64,000 nucleotides of DNA from Mycobacterium colombiense (GCF_001665835.1 NZ_LZSX01000079.1:94975-158974), one strand, 5' to 3'. Positions 35,001 to 44,021 are shown, counted from the stretch's first letter. Notes: generated by a model from the sequence alone, not told the origin. Translations and numbers: made by a program.

Positions 35001-37181
35001 ATGCGCCCGACCGAGTCGGTCCCCCCGGACGAACAGAACCCGGCCCGGAAGAAAAGGCGTCGCCCGCGAGCGCTGTCCTGGATCAGCATTCAGTCCAAGG
35101 TGATGCTGATGCTGCTGGTGTCGAGCCTGGCATCGCTGGGAGTGATCGGGGTCGTCGAGTACGTCGCGGCGCGCAATGCGCTGCTGCCGGCGGCTTCGGA
35201 GCGGATGATGCAGCTGCGCGAGGCGCAGAAGCGCGCCATCGAGACGCTGTTCTCGGACCTGTCGGACTCGCTTGTGGTCTACAGCCGCGGGACCACCGCG
35301 CTGGACGCGGTGCAGGCGTTCACGGCCGGCTTCGACCAGCTGGCCAACGCGCCCGTCGACCCCGGGCAGCAGCGGGCGCTGGTGGACTTCTACAACGAGC
35401 GGCTGATCAAACCGTTGGAGCGCGACACCGGGACCAAGTTGGCCCTGGATGCCGTGCTGCCAAGCAACAACTCACAGCGCTATCTGCAGGCGCACTACAC
35501 CGTTGCGGCGCACGGGTCTTCGAATGGGTCCGCGCCCGACGACGCCGGCGACGGCAGCGCCTGGTCGGCCGCCAACGCCCGATTCAACGACTACTTCCGC
35601 GAGATCGCCACCCGCTTCGAGTACCGCGACGCGCTGCTGCTCGACACCCACGGCAACGTCGTCTACACCGTGCGGAAAAGCGCTTCGCTCGGTACCAACG
35701 TCCTCACCGGCCCGTATCGCCAGTCGAATCTGCGCGGCGCCTACGAGAAGGCGATGGCCGCGAACTCGGTGAACTTTGTGTGGATCACCGACTTTCAGCC
35801 GTATCAGCCTCAGCTGGGTCAGCCCATCGCGTGGTTGGTCGCGCCGATCGGCCCGCCGGGCAAGCCGGCCGGAGTGCTGGCGCTGCCGCTGCCGATCGCG
35901 AAAGTGAATCGGATCATGACCGCCGACAAGCAGTGGCGGGCCGCGGGCATGGGCCAGACCGCCGAGACGTACCTGGCGGGCCCGGACAACCTGATGCGCT
36001 CCGATTCGCGGCTGTTCCTGGAAGATCCGCAGCGATACCGGCGTGAGGCGCTGGCCGCCGGCGCTCGCCGCGAGACCGTGGACACCGCGATGAGGTGGGG
36101 CGGCACCACGCTGGTCCAGCCCGTCGCCACCCCGGCCGTGCGCGCCGCGCAGCGCGGCGAGACCGGGACGGTGACCGACACCGGTTATCTGGGCCGGCGG
36201 GAGCTGGCCTCCTACGCCCCGTTGTCGCTGCCGAATTCAGACCTGCACTGGTCGATCGTGGCGACCAGGGAAACCTCGGAGGCCAACGCGCGGGTGGCAT
36301 CGCTCACCCAGACACTGATATTGACCACCACGGCAATGGTTTTCGTCATCTGCGTGGCCGCGCTGCTGGTCGCCCAGATATTCGTGCGGCCCATTCGCAG
36401 GTTGCAGGCCGGGGCCCGTGAGATCGCCGCCGGCAACTACGACGTCGCGATCCCGGTCACCTCACGCGATGAGATCGGTGAGCTGATGGCCGCTTTCAAC
36501 GACATGAGCCGCAACCTGCAGATCAAGGAAGATCTGCTGACCGAACAGCGCAAGGAGAACGACCGGCTGCTCGCTTCGCTGATGCCCGAACCGGTGGCGC
36601 GGCGGTACCGCGAGGGCGAACAAGCCATCGCCCAGGAACACCAGGACGTCACGGTCATCTTCGCCGACATCGTCGGCCTCGACGACATCTCCGGCAAACT
36701 GTCCGGCCGCGAACTGGTGGGCATCGTCGACGAGCTGATCCGCGAACTCGACTCGGCGGCGGAATCGCTTGGCATCGAGCCGATCCGCACCCTGCACAAC
36801 GGGTACCTGGCCAGCTGCGGCCTGAACTTCCCCCGGCTGGACAGCGTCCACCGCACGGTCGAATTCGCCGTGGAGATGCAAGACATCATCGCGCGCTTCA
36901 ACAGCAGGACCGGCTACCACCTGGCCCTGCGGGCCGGCATCAACACCGGCAACGTGATCAGCGGGCTGGTCGGGCGATCCAGCATCGTCTACGACATGTG
37001 GGGCGCGGCCGTCAACCTGGCCCATCAGACACGCAGCAGCACAACACAATCGGGAATCTATGTGACCGCGAAGGTCTACGAGGTGATGCACGACATCCGG
37101 CGATTCACCGCGGCGGGCACCATCACCGTCGGCGGCGAGGAGCAGCAGATCTGGAAGCTGTCGGAAGGGCAGGGGCAATGA
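35001..37181 (+). CDS. Membrane receptor-type class III nucleotide cyclase with degenerate active site, Rv2435c type
   Basis: 726 residues: a basic N-terminus, one span (about 30-52), an extracytoplasmic ~380-residue sensor (dCache-like), a second span (about 435-460), HAMP (FVRPIRRLQAGAREIAAGNYD), a short coiled linker and a class III cyclase domain (about 545-725). The first metal Asp is present (FADIVG, D556). The second is not: where active enzymes have GDA the sequence reads RTLHNGYLAS (N600). The purine-specifying Lys and Asp also look replaced (EPIRT; YDMWGAAVN). Activity is therefore doubtful. Its stop overlaps the start of a cyclic-nucleotide-binding MscS channel. The pair resembles Rv2435c-Rv2434c, which lie elsewhere in M. 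tuberculosis. Confidence 0.85.
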   Translation: MRPTESVPPDEQNPARKKRRRPRALSWISIQSKVMLMLLVSSLASLGVIGVVEYVAARNALLPAASERMMQLREAQKRAIETLFSDLSDSLVVYSRGTTALDAVQAFTAGFDQLANAPVDPGQQRALVDFYNERLIKPLERDTGTKLALDAVLPSNNSQRYLQAHYTVAAHGSSNGSAPDDAGDGSAWSAANARFNDYFREIATRFEYRDALLLDTHGNVVYTVRKSASLGTNVLTGPYRQSNLRGAYEKAMAANSVNFVWITDFQPYQPQLGQPIAWLVAPIGPPGKPAGVLALPLPIAKVNRIMTADKQWRAAGMGQTAETYLAGPDNLMRSDSRLFLEDPQRYRREALAAGARRETVDTAMRWGGTTLVQPVATPAVRAAQRGETGTVTDTGYLGRRELASYAPLSLPNSDLHWSIVATRETSEANARVASLTQTLILTTTAMVFVICVAALLVAQIFVRPIRRLQAGAREIAAGNYDVAIPVTSRDEIGELMAAFNDMSRNLQIKEDLLTEQRKENDRLLASLMPEPVARRYREGEQAIAQEHQDVTVIFADIVGLDDISGKLSGRELVGIVDELIRELDSAAESLGIEPIRTLHNGYLASCGLNFPRLDSVHRTVEFAVEMQDIIARFNSRTGYHLALRAGINTGNVISGLVGRSSIVYDMWGAAVNLAHQTRSSTTQSGIYVTAKVYEVMHDIRRFTAAGTITVGGEEQQIWKLSEGQGQ

Positions 37182-38590
37182 AAACCTTTGACTCGCCATC
37201 GCTGTACTGGGCCGCCGGGGTGGTATTCGGCCTACCTTTGCTGCTGATCGCCCTCACCGAATGGCACCAGAGCCTCGTCCGCAAGAGGAGCCCGCTGGCG
37301 CGGCCCGTCCTGCTGTTGCGCAGCTACGTGATCCCGCTGGGCGCCCTGCTGGTGCTGCTGGTGAATGTGGCCAGGATGCCCGCCCAGTTCACGTCGGTTC
37401 GGGTGCTCGCCACGGTGTTCGGTTTCGTGGTGCTGGTGCTGCTGCTGTCCGGGCTCAACGCAACGGTTTTCGAGGGCGCACCGCAGGGTTCCTGGCGCCA
37501 GCGGATCCCGGGCATCTTCCTCGACGTGACCCGGTTCGTGCTGATCGGGGTCGGACTGGCGGTCATCTTCTCCTACGTGTGGGGCGTGCGCGTCGGTGGC
37601 CTGTTCACCGCGCTGGGGGTGACCTCGGTGGTCATCGGCCTGATGCTGCAGAACTCCGTCGGCCAGATCGTGTCGGGCCTGTTCATGTTGTTCGAGCAGC
37701 CGTTCCGGATTGGTGACTGGCTGGACACCCCGTCGGCGCGGGGGCGGATCGTGGAGGCGAACTGGCGTTCCGTGCACATCGAATCCGGCCGGGGGCTGCA
37801 GATCACCCCGAACTCGGTGCTGGCCACCACCTCGTTCACCAATCTCAGCCACCCGCCCGGAGGGCACCAATTGGCAATCACCACAACCTTTTCCGAGATC
37901 GACCCGCCGGATCGGGTGTGCGCGCTGTTGGAGCGGGTCGCCAACGCGTTGCCGCAGCGCAGGCCCAACGCGGTGGCAACGTCGGCCCCGACCGGGGGCG
38001 CCGACTATTCAGTCACCGTCGGGCTGAAGTCGCCCGCGGACGACTCGGCCGCACAAGCGGCGTTTCTGCGCTGGCTGTGGTACGCGGCGCGGCGCGAGGG
38101 TCTGCACCTGAACGGCGCCGAGGACGACATCTCCACGGCCGAGCGCATCGAGAAGGCGGTGCGGACGGTGGTGGCGCCGGCGTTGCGGCTCAGCCAACCA
38201 GACCAGCAGGCCTTGGTGTCGCACGCGAAAATCGTTCGGTACGGGGCCGACGAGATCGTCGAGCACGCCGGTCGCGTTCCGGCCGGGATGACGTTCCTGA
38301 TCGAGGGCGGCGTGCGGTTGACCGCGACCGGCACGGACGGATCGACCGTCCCGGTCGGCGGGCTGGACGAGGGCTCGTTCCTGGGTGTGACCGCCCTGAC
38401 CCGCCAGCCCAACCTCGCCGACGCGCAGGCCATCGCCGAAGTGACCGCGCTGGAGATCGATCGCGATCACCTGGTCGAGCTCGTGATGGACAAGCCGCTG
38501 CTGCTGCAAGACCTGGGCCGCACCATCGATGAGCGGCGCGCCAGGGTGCAGGCGGCCACCGCGCCGGAGTTCGCAACGACCGAGGTCTGA
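37178..38590 (+). CDS. MscS-family mechanosensitive channel with a C-terminal cyclic-nucleotide-binding domain, Rv2434c type
   Basis: 470 residues. Four spans (about 10-28, 45-65, 70-95 and 118-140) lead to the MscS pore and beta domain, GLMLQNSVGQIVSGLFMLFEQPF then RIGDWLDTPSARGRIVEANW. Residues ~335-450 form a CNB-type domain (LVSHAKIVRYGADEIVEHAG, GMTFLIEGGVRL, LDEGSFLGVTALT). Channels of this design are thought to gate or desensitise on nucleotide binding. ATG 37178 overlaps the cyclase stop by 4 nt, so sensor and channel are made together. Confidence 0.9.
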   Translation: MKTFDSPSLYWAAGVVFGLPLLLIALTEWHQSLVRKRSPLARPVLLLRSYVIPLGALLVLLVNVARMPAQFTSVRVLATVFGFVVLVLLLSGLNATVFEGAPQGSWRQRIPGIFLDVTRFVLIGVGLAVIFSYVWGVRVGGLFTALGVTSVVIGLMLQNSVGQIVSGLFMLFEQPFRIGDWLDTPSARGRIVEANWRSVHIESGRGLQITPNSVLATTSFTNLSHPPGGHQLAITTTFSEIDPPDRVCALLERVANALPQRRPNAVATSAPTGGADYSVTVGLKSPADDSAAQAAFLRWLWYAARREGLHLNGAEDDISTAERIEKAVRTVVAPALRLSQPDQQALVSHAKIVRYGADEIVEHAGRVPAGMTFLIEGGVRLTATGTDGSTVPVGGLDEGSFLGVTALTRQPNLADAQAIAEVTALEIDRDHLVELVMDKPLLLQDLGRTIDERRARVQAATAPEFATTEV

Positions 38591-38640
38591 TCCGATGCTG
38601 GCGACCGCCGCGCCCGGCTGCGCCACGCTTGCGATCGCCA

Positions 38641-39150
38641 CTAGGAAATCAGATGCTCGGCCTTCTTGTTGCCGTCCCAGCGGCGCAAACCCACGAAGCT
38701 GCCGTCGATCTGGGCGGGCCGGCCCGCGATGCGCAGCGCCCGCCCGAGTTGAGCGCCGCCGACGCGCCGGGCCATCGTGACGTGCGCGGTCCACCGATCG
38801 GGCAGGCTGTTGGGCATCGGACCGGGCGACAAATGCGGACCGCACACCCGGTGCACCTGGGCATGCATGGCCAACAGGTCGCCGGTCGGCACCACCAGCC
38901 GCGCGAAAACCGCGCTGGCGCGGCCGAATAACACCGGCGCACCAATGAGGCAGCGCAGTGGCAGCCGCTCGCTCAGCGGGCTCAGCAGCTCGTCGACGTC
39001 GGCGGCGATGCCTTCGGCCACGGCCAGCGTCACGTGCGGCCGGCTGGCCGGAGCCTGACTGGGAATTCCGGCCGCCGCCAACGCTTCCCAGATGTTCCGG
39101 ATCGCCGACTCGGTGTCGCGGTCGAAGACCAACTCGATGGAGTGGACCAT
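38641..39150 (-). CDS. 2H phosphoesterase (2'-5' RNA ligase-like), Rv1571 type
   Basis: 169 residues with the two HxT motifs of the 2H superfamily: PHVTLAVAE near residue 39 and AHVTMARR near residue 122. Members cleave or ligate 2',5'-linked or 2',3'-cyclic nucleotides; the substrate here is unknown. The ATG shares one base with the bioD stop (TGATG), so it is translated as the last gene of bioA-bioF-bioD. Confidence 0.85.
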   Translation of the reverse strand: MVHSIELVFDRDTESAIRNIWEALAAAGIPSQAPASRPHVTLAVAEGIAADVDELLSPLSERLPLRCLIGAPVLFGRASAVFARLVVPTGDLLAMHAQVHRVCGPHLSPGPMPNSLPDRWTAHVTMARRVGGAQLGRALRIAGRPAQIDGSFVGLRRWDGNKKAEHLIS

Positions 39151-39830
39151 CAGCCCACCAGCGAGGTGACCCAGTCGCGGTCGAACGCCTGGGCGCACAG
39201 GGCCGCGAACTCGGCGGCGTCCAGGGACGCCGCAGCTTCGGGCAGCACGGCGCGCACCGTGGCCAGCCGGGCCAGCGCGGGCCGGTTCGTCGTCTCCACC
39301 ACCCCGGGCCGCCGGGGCCAGCTGCCGATGACCAGACCCGCGCATGAAAGGTTCTGCGCGGCAATGGATTCCAGGGTCAGCGCGGTGTGGTTGAGGGTGC
39401 CCAGGGACGGACCGACCACCACCAGCACCGCGGCGCCCAGCGCGACGGCGAGATCGCGTGCGGTGACACCGTTTTCGCCGAGTTCGACCAGCAGTCCCCC
39501 GGCGCCCTCGACCAGCGTCAGCCGCCCCGGGCGGTCCAGCTCCCCGATGAGCGCCAGCAGCTGCTCGCGGGTGGGTAACGGCATCCCGGCCGCCCCGGCG
39601 GCCGCCACCGGCGCCAGCGGCTGCGGATAACGGCCGAACCCGGCCAGCTCGGTCACCCCGGACAGCCGGGCCACCTCGGCGAGGTCGTCGTCGCCGGCGT
39701 CGATGCCGGTCTGCACCGGTTTGCAGACCGCGACGTCGAGGCCGGCCTGGCGGGCGTGGCAGGCCAGCGCCGCGGTGGCGACCGTCTTGCCGACCCCGGT
39801 GTCGGTGCCCGTGACGACCAGAACCGTCAC
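39150..39830 (-). CDS. bioD: Dethiobiotin synthetase
   Basis: 226 residues. P-loop GTDTGVGKTVATAA at residues 8-21, CKPVQTG, and LVEGAGGLLVEL. It closes the ureido ring of DAPA with CO2 and ATP. GTG 39830, 9 nt after the bioF stop. Confidence 0.96.
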   Translation of the reverse strand: MTVLVVTGTDTGVGKTVATAALACHARQAGLDVAVCKPVQTGIDAGDDDLAEVARLSGVTELAGFGRYPQPLAPVAAAGAAGMPLPTREQLLALIGELDRPGRLTLVEGAGGLLVELGENGVTARDLAVALGAAVLVVVGPSLGTLNHTALTLESIAAQNLSCAGLVIGSWPRRPGVVETTNRPALARLATVRAVLPEAAASLDAAEFAALCAQAFDRDWVTSLVG

Positions 39831-39839
39831 CGGTGCGCC

Positions 39840-40985
39840 TCAACCCAGCTTGGCGAGCACATCGGTGAGCACCCGGCGCGCGACCTCCAGCTCGTCGTCG
39901 TCCAGCGAGGCGCGCGCGGTCAGCCGCAGCCGCGACGTCCCGGCGGGCACGGTCGGGGGCCGGAAGCATCCCACCCGCACGCCGGCGTCCAGGCAGGCGG
40001 TCGCGGCGGCCACCGCCACGTCCGGGTCACCCAGGATCACCGACACCACCGCCGACTGCGGCGTCTCGGGCACGCCGCAGACCTCGGCCAGGAAGGCGGC
40101 GTGGCGCAGCACCGCGTCCGCCCGCCACGGCTCGGACCGCAGCACGGTCAGCGCGGCCCGCGCGGCGCCCACGGCCGCCGGGGCCAGGCCGGTGTCGAAG
40201 ATGAACGTGCGCGCCGCGTCGATCAGATGGTCGCGCACCGGCGCCGGTCCGAGCACCGCGCCGCCCTGGCTGCCCAGCGCCTTGGACAGTGTGGTGGTCA
40301 TGACCACGTCGGGCGCACCGGCCAGCCCGGCCTCGTACAGCAGCCCGCGGCCGCCGCCGCGCACGCCCAGGCCGTGCGCCTCGTCGACGATGAGCAGGGC
40401 GCGCTGCCGGCGGCACACCTCGTGCAGTTCCCGCAGCGGCGCCAGCGCGCCGTCGGTGGAAAACACCGACTCGGTGATGACGACCGCGCGCTCCTCGTCG
40501 CGGGCCTGCAGCGCGGCCTCCACGGCACCGACGTCGCGGTGCGGCGTCACGGCCACCCGGGCCCGCGACAGCCGGCAGGCGTCCACCAGCGACGCGTGCG
40601 AGTACTCGTCGGATACCAGGAGCGAACCCCGGCCCGACAGGCCGACGACCGCGCCCAGGTTGGCCGCGTAGCCGGAGGAGAACAGCAGTCCGGAGGGGGC
40701 GCCGGCGTAGTCGGCCAGCTCGGACTCGAACTGCTGGTGCAGTTCGGTGTCACCGGTGACCAGCCGCGAGCCGGTCGCCCCGGCGCCCCACATGCGCAGC
40801 GCGGCGACTCCGCCGTCGATCACGTCCGGGTGTTGGGAGAGCCCGAGGTAGTCGTTGGAGGCCAGGTCCAGCTCGGTGGCAACGGCGGGACGCGGCCGCA
40901 GTGAGCGGCGCAGCCCGGCCTCGCGGCGCTGCCGTTCCACCGCGTCCAGCCAGGCCAGCGGGGAAACCTCGATCGGTGCCTTCAT
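39840..40985 (-). CDS. bioF: 8-amino-7-oxononanoate synthase
   Basis: 381 residues, PLP alpha-oxoamine synthase. The PLP Lys is in TTTLSKALGSQGG; other marks are LASNDYLGLSQHP, GSRLVTGDTELH and IVDEAHGLGVRG. It condenses pimeloyl-thioester with alanine. ATG 40985, 84 nt downstream of bioA in the same orientation. Corresponds to bioF1 (Rv1569). Confidence 0.96.
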   Translation of the reverse strand: MKAPIEVSPLAWLDAVERQRREAGLRRSLRPRPAVATELDLASNDYLGLSQHPDVIDGGVAALRMWGAGATGSRLVTGDTELHQQFESELADYAGAPSGLLFSSGYAANLGAVVGLSGRGSLLVSDEYSHASLVDACRLSRARVAVTPHRDVGAVEAALQARDEERAVVITESVFSTDGALAPLRELHEVCRRQRALLIVDEAHGLGVRGGGRGLLYEAGLAGAPDVVMTTTLSKALGSQGGAVLGPAPVRDHLIDAARTFIFDTGLAPAAVGAARAALTVLRSEPWRADAVLRHAAFLAEVCGVPETPQSAVVSVILGDPDVAVAAATACLDAGVRVGCFRPPTVPAGTSRLRLTARASLDDDELEVARRVLTDVLAKLG

Positions 40986-41069
40986 CGGCGTTCAGCCTAG
41001 TGGCGACCGCCGGCGCGGCGAAGCCGGGCGCTGGGGTACCTCCCGCTTGCGGGGGACGGGTCGTCACCG

Positions 41070-42374
41070 CTAGCCAACGAGGCGGGCGACCTCCACCATC
41101 GCCGAGGTGATCTGGGCGATCTCGCCGGGCGTGCAGACGTAGGGCGGCATCGCGTAGACCAGGTTGCGGAACGGGCGCAGCCAGACGCCGTGGTCCAGCG
41201 CCGCCGGCGTGGCCACGGCCAGGTCGACCGGGCGCTCGCATTCGATGACGCCGATGGCGCCGCATACCCGCACGTCGCGCACGCCGGGCAGTGCCCGCGC
41301 CGGCTCGAGTCCGGCCGCCAGGCCGGCGCCGATCTCGCCGACCCGCGCCCGCCAGTCCTGCCCGAGCAGAACCTCGACGCTGGCCACCGACACCGCGCAG
41401 GCCAGCGCGTTGGCCATGAACGTGGGGCCGTGCATCAGCGCTCCGGCCTCACCCGCGCTGATGGTGTGGGCGATGTCGGTCGTGCACAGGGTCGCCGCCA
41501 GGGTGAGATATCCCCCGGTCAGGGCCTTGCCGACGCACATGATGTCCGGGCTCACGCCGGCGTGGTCGGCGGCGAAGAGCTCGCCGGTGCGGCCGAAACC
41601 GGTGGCGATCTCGTCGAAGATCAGCAGCACGTCGTGCCGACGGCAGATGTCGCGCAGGTCGCGCAGGTATTGCGGGTCGTGAAAGCGCATGCCGCCGGCG
41701 CCCTGCACGACGGGCTCGACGATGACGGCGGCCAGCTCGGCCGCGTGCCGGGCCAGCTGTTCCTCGAATGCCGCGCTGTAACCGGGGTCGTAGTCGCGGG
41801 GCACCTGCGGGGCGAACACCTGCCGGGCCAGGATGTCGGTCCACAGCGAGTGCATGCCGCCGTCGGGGTCGCAGACGCTCATCGGCGTGAAGGTGTCGCC
41901 GTGGTAGCCGCCGCGCCAGGTCATCAGCCGGTGCTTGCCCGCCCGGTCGCGGCTGCGCCAGTACTGCAGCGCCATCTTCACCGCCACCTCGACCGACACC
42001 GAGCCGGAGTCGCTGAAGAACACCGTGTCCAGCCCGGCCGGGGTGATGTCCACCAGCAACTGGGCCAGCCGCGCCGCGGGTTCGTGGGTCAGCCCGCCGA
42101 ACATGACGTGGTTCATCGCGCCGAGCTGGGCTTTCAGCGCCGCATCCAGCACCGGGTGGCCGTGCCCGTGGATCGCGGTCCACCAGGAGCTCATGGCGTC
42201 GAGCGCCTCGACCGGCGCGCCGTCGCGGATCAAGGTGAGCCAGACGCCGCGGGCGCCGACCGCCACCACGGGGGCGACGGATTCGGCGCCGATGGTGCTG
42301 TAGGGATGCCACAGGTGCGCGGCGTCGATCGCGCTGATCTGCTCGGGCGTCAGCCCGGCCTTGGCCGCGAACAT
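41070..42374 (-). CDS. bioA: Adenosylmethionine-8-amino-7-oxononanoate aminotransferase
   Basis: About 434 residues. The PLP Lys is in MCVGKALTGGYLTLAATL; LWHPYS, MSSWWTAIHGHGHP, FFSDSGSVSVEVAVKMA and IFDEIATGFGRTG are typical of BioA. It makes DAPA using SAM as amino donor. ATG 42374 is chosen because the protein then starts like Rv1568; ATG 42428 in frame would add 18 residues and almost touch the divergent gene at 42437. Confidence 0.96.
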   Translation of the reverse strand: MFAAKAGLTPEQISAIDAAHLWHPYSTIGAESVAPVVAVGARGVWLTLIRDGAPVEALDAMSSWWTAIHGHGHPVLDAALKAQLGAMNHVMFGGLTHEPAARLAQLLVDITPAGLDTVFFSDSGSVSVEVAVKMALQYWRSRDRAGKHRLMTWRGGYHGDTFTPMSVCDPDGGMHSLWTDILARQVFAPQVPRDYDPGYSAAFEEQLARHAAELAAVIVEPVVQGAGGMRFHDPQYLRDLRDICRRHDVLLIFDEIATGFGRTGELFAADHAGVSPDIMCVGKALTGGYLTLAATLCTTDIAHTISAGEAGALMHGPTFMANALACAVSVASVEVLLGQDWRARVGEIGAGLAAGLEPARALPGVRDVRVCGAIGVIECERPVDLAVATPAALDHGVWLRPFRNLVYAMPPYVCTPGEIAQITSAMVEVARLVG

Positions 42375-42436
42375 AGTGATCGAGGGTAAAGCAGCCGATT
42401 CGCGCAAAACTCCGACGTCGGGAAGCATGGGACATC

Positions 42437-42913
42437 ATGGCCACGCCGCAACAACCCGACAGCGCAGCGCCGGGACCCGAGGCCGGGCCGGCGCCGGGGC
42501 CCGGCTGGTCCAGAGACACGCACTACCCGCTGGTGGACTACGACGACGAAGCTCCGCGGGTGATCCGGCTGCGGCTGGCGCCGTGGGACGTCGTCTGCAC
42601 CGTCGTGCTGCTGATCCTGCTCGCGGTGCTGGGTACGGCGACGGCCTGGCCGACGCGGCTGTTCGGCTTCCTGGCGAACGTCTGCGAGGACGAAACCTGC
42701 GGGCCGGTGCCTTACGGGCTGGACCTGTACATCCACCCACTGGTGTGGGGCGGTTTGGGCGCGGCCATCACCGCGGCCGTCATCGGACCGGTCGTGTCGA
42801 TCCTGAAGGGCTGGTACATGTCCTTCTGGCCTGTCCTGGCGCTGGCGCTGGTCATGGTCAGCTCGGTGGCCGGGTCGCTGCTGACCATGTTCAGCGAACG
42901 CTACTGGCTCTGA
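42437..42913 (+). CDS. Membrane protein of unknown function, Rv1567c-like position
   Basis: 158 residues: a Pro/Gly/Ala-rich cytoplasmic N-terminus (1-45), then three spans (about 50-72, 95-118 and 125-150). A short outer loop, FLANVCEDETCGPVPYG, holds two Cys that could form a disulfide. No domain recognised. Divergent from bioA, with 62 nt between the starts. Confidence 0.75.
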   Translation: MATPQQPDSAAPGPEAGPAPGPGWSRDTHYPLVDYDDEAPRVIRLRLAPWDVVCTVVLLILLAVLGTATAWPTRLFGFLANVCEDETCGPVPYGLDLYIHPLVWGGLGAAITAAVIGPVVSILKGWYMSFWPVLALALVMVSSVAGSLLTMFSERYWL

Positions 42914-43239
42914 TCGCCCCGCCGGCGCCCGGCGAACGTGCGATTTCGTGGCACACTGAGACCGAAATCACAACTGCGCATACGAGATTCGGCGCGCCAG
43001 TCACCGTCCGGTCACGGTACGACAAAAAATCCCGCGTGGACCTGGCGGTTAACACGATCTGTTGTCAAAGTGGCTTGTGTGACTGATGTGAATACTGCGG
43101 TCTGACCGCTGATTCACTTCGCAAGTGCCCATGGACGGCGTCCGGCCCCAGCGTGGGGGTCTCGCTTGGTCCATGAACCGGGGGCGGACGCGCGAGGTCA
43201 CCGCGCCGAGCCCATTGAGTGCCTGAGAGGCCAGGAACA
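42914..43239. other. 326-nt intergenic region upstream of ripD
   Basis: No gene is supported here. The first ~150 nt show nothing clear; short reading frames in it have no ribosome binding site. From about 43105 to the ripD start the sequence is rich in nested inverted repeats and is listed separately as a leader candidate. Confidence 0.6.
43105..43239 (+). ncRNA. Structured 5' leader of ripD, riboswitch-like candidate
   Basis: Three pairings can be read: CACTT (43115-43119) with AAGTG (43123-43127); CATGGAC (43130-43136) with GTCCATG (43169-43175); and, nested inside the latter, CCCCA (43146-43150) with TGGGG (43154-43158). A conserved-looking single-stranded part, GGGGGCGGACGCGCGAGG, follows before the ribosome binding site. 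Peptidoglycan hydrolase genes of the NlpC/P60 type in actinobacteria are often preceded by ydaO-type cyclic-di-AMP riboswitches; that class is a possibility, not a demonstrated match. Confidence 0.4.
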
Positions 43240-43992
43240 ATGAAACGCATCTACGCCTTCGCGATCGGTTTGGCCCTGATCGGGGCGCCGATGGTGGTTC
43301 CCACCATCGCGACCGCCGACCCGGGCGCCAGGTCGATGGACTATCAGCAGGCCACCGACGTGGTGGTCGCCCGCGGTCTGTCGCAGCGCGGTGTGCCGTT
43401 CTCCTGGGCCGGTGGCGGCATCAACGGCCCCACCCGCGGCACCGGCACCGGCATCAACACCGTCGGTTTCGACGCCTCCGGGCTGATGCAGTACGCGTAC
43501 GCCGGCGCCGGCATCAAGCTGCCGCGATCGTCGGGCGCGATCTACCGCGTCGGCCAGAAGATCGTCCCGCAGCAGGCCCGCAAGGGTGACCTGATCTTCT
43601 ACGGCCCCGAGGGCACGCAGAGCGTGGCGATGTACCTGGGCAACAACCAGATGCTCGAGGTCGGCGACGTCGTGCAGGTCTCGCCGGTGCGGGCCAACGG
43701 CATGACGCCCTACATGGTCCGGGTTCTCGGGGCCTCCGCGCCGGCGCAGCAGGCGCCGCTGCAGCAGGCCCCGCAACAGCTGCCCACCCAGCAGACACCG
43801 CAGCAACTGCCCACCCAGCAGGCCCCGCTGCAGCAGACGCCGTATCAGCAGACGCCGCAGCAGCTGCCCGCCCAGCAGGCGCCGTTGCAGCAGTCGCCGT
43901 TGCAGCAGTCGCCGTTCCAGCAAGCGCCCGTCCAGCAACTGCCGACCCAGCAGTCGCCGTTGCAGCCGACCGGCGCCGGCATCGGCAGGTAA
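43240..43992 (+). CDS. ripD: RipD-type NlpC/P60 protein lacking the catalytic Cys, with Gln/Pro-rich tail
   Basis: 250 residues from ATG 43240 (CCAGGAACA upstream). A signal peptide runs to TATADPGA (cleavage near residue 26). The NlpC/P60 domain covers about 35-160. The catalytic Cys is replaced by Ala in GFDASG (Ala79, active enzymes read DCSG), and the usual His before VAMYLGNNQM is Ser128. RipD (Rv1566c) is known as a non-catalytic peptidoglycan binder, and this matches. Residues 167-243 are QQAP/QQLPTQQ repeats that may bind or space the cell wall. Confidence 0.92.
   Translation: MKRIYAFAIGLALIGAPMVVPTIATADPGARSMDYQQATDVVVARGLSQRGVPFSWAGGGINGPTRGTGTGINTVGFDASGLMQYAYAGAGIKLPRSSGAIYRVGQKIVPQQARKGDLIFYGPEGTQSVAMYLGNNQMLEVGDVVQVSPVRANGMTPYMVRVLGASAPAQQAPLQQAPQQLPTQQTPQQLPTQQAPLQQTPYQQTPQQLPAQQAPLQQSPLQQSPFQQAPVQQLPTQQSPLQPTGAGIGR
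43738..43968 (+). repeat. QQxP-coding repeat tract in ripD
   Basis: About 77 codons built from short units such as CAGCAGGCGCCG and CAGCAACTGCCCACC, encoding QQAP, QQTP, QQSP and QQLPT. Units are multiples of three bases, so the tract can vary in length without a frameshift. Confidence 0.8.
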
Positions 43993-44021
43993 TTTCCCGG
44001 TCCATCCCCGGCCGTCCGACG

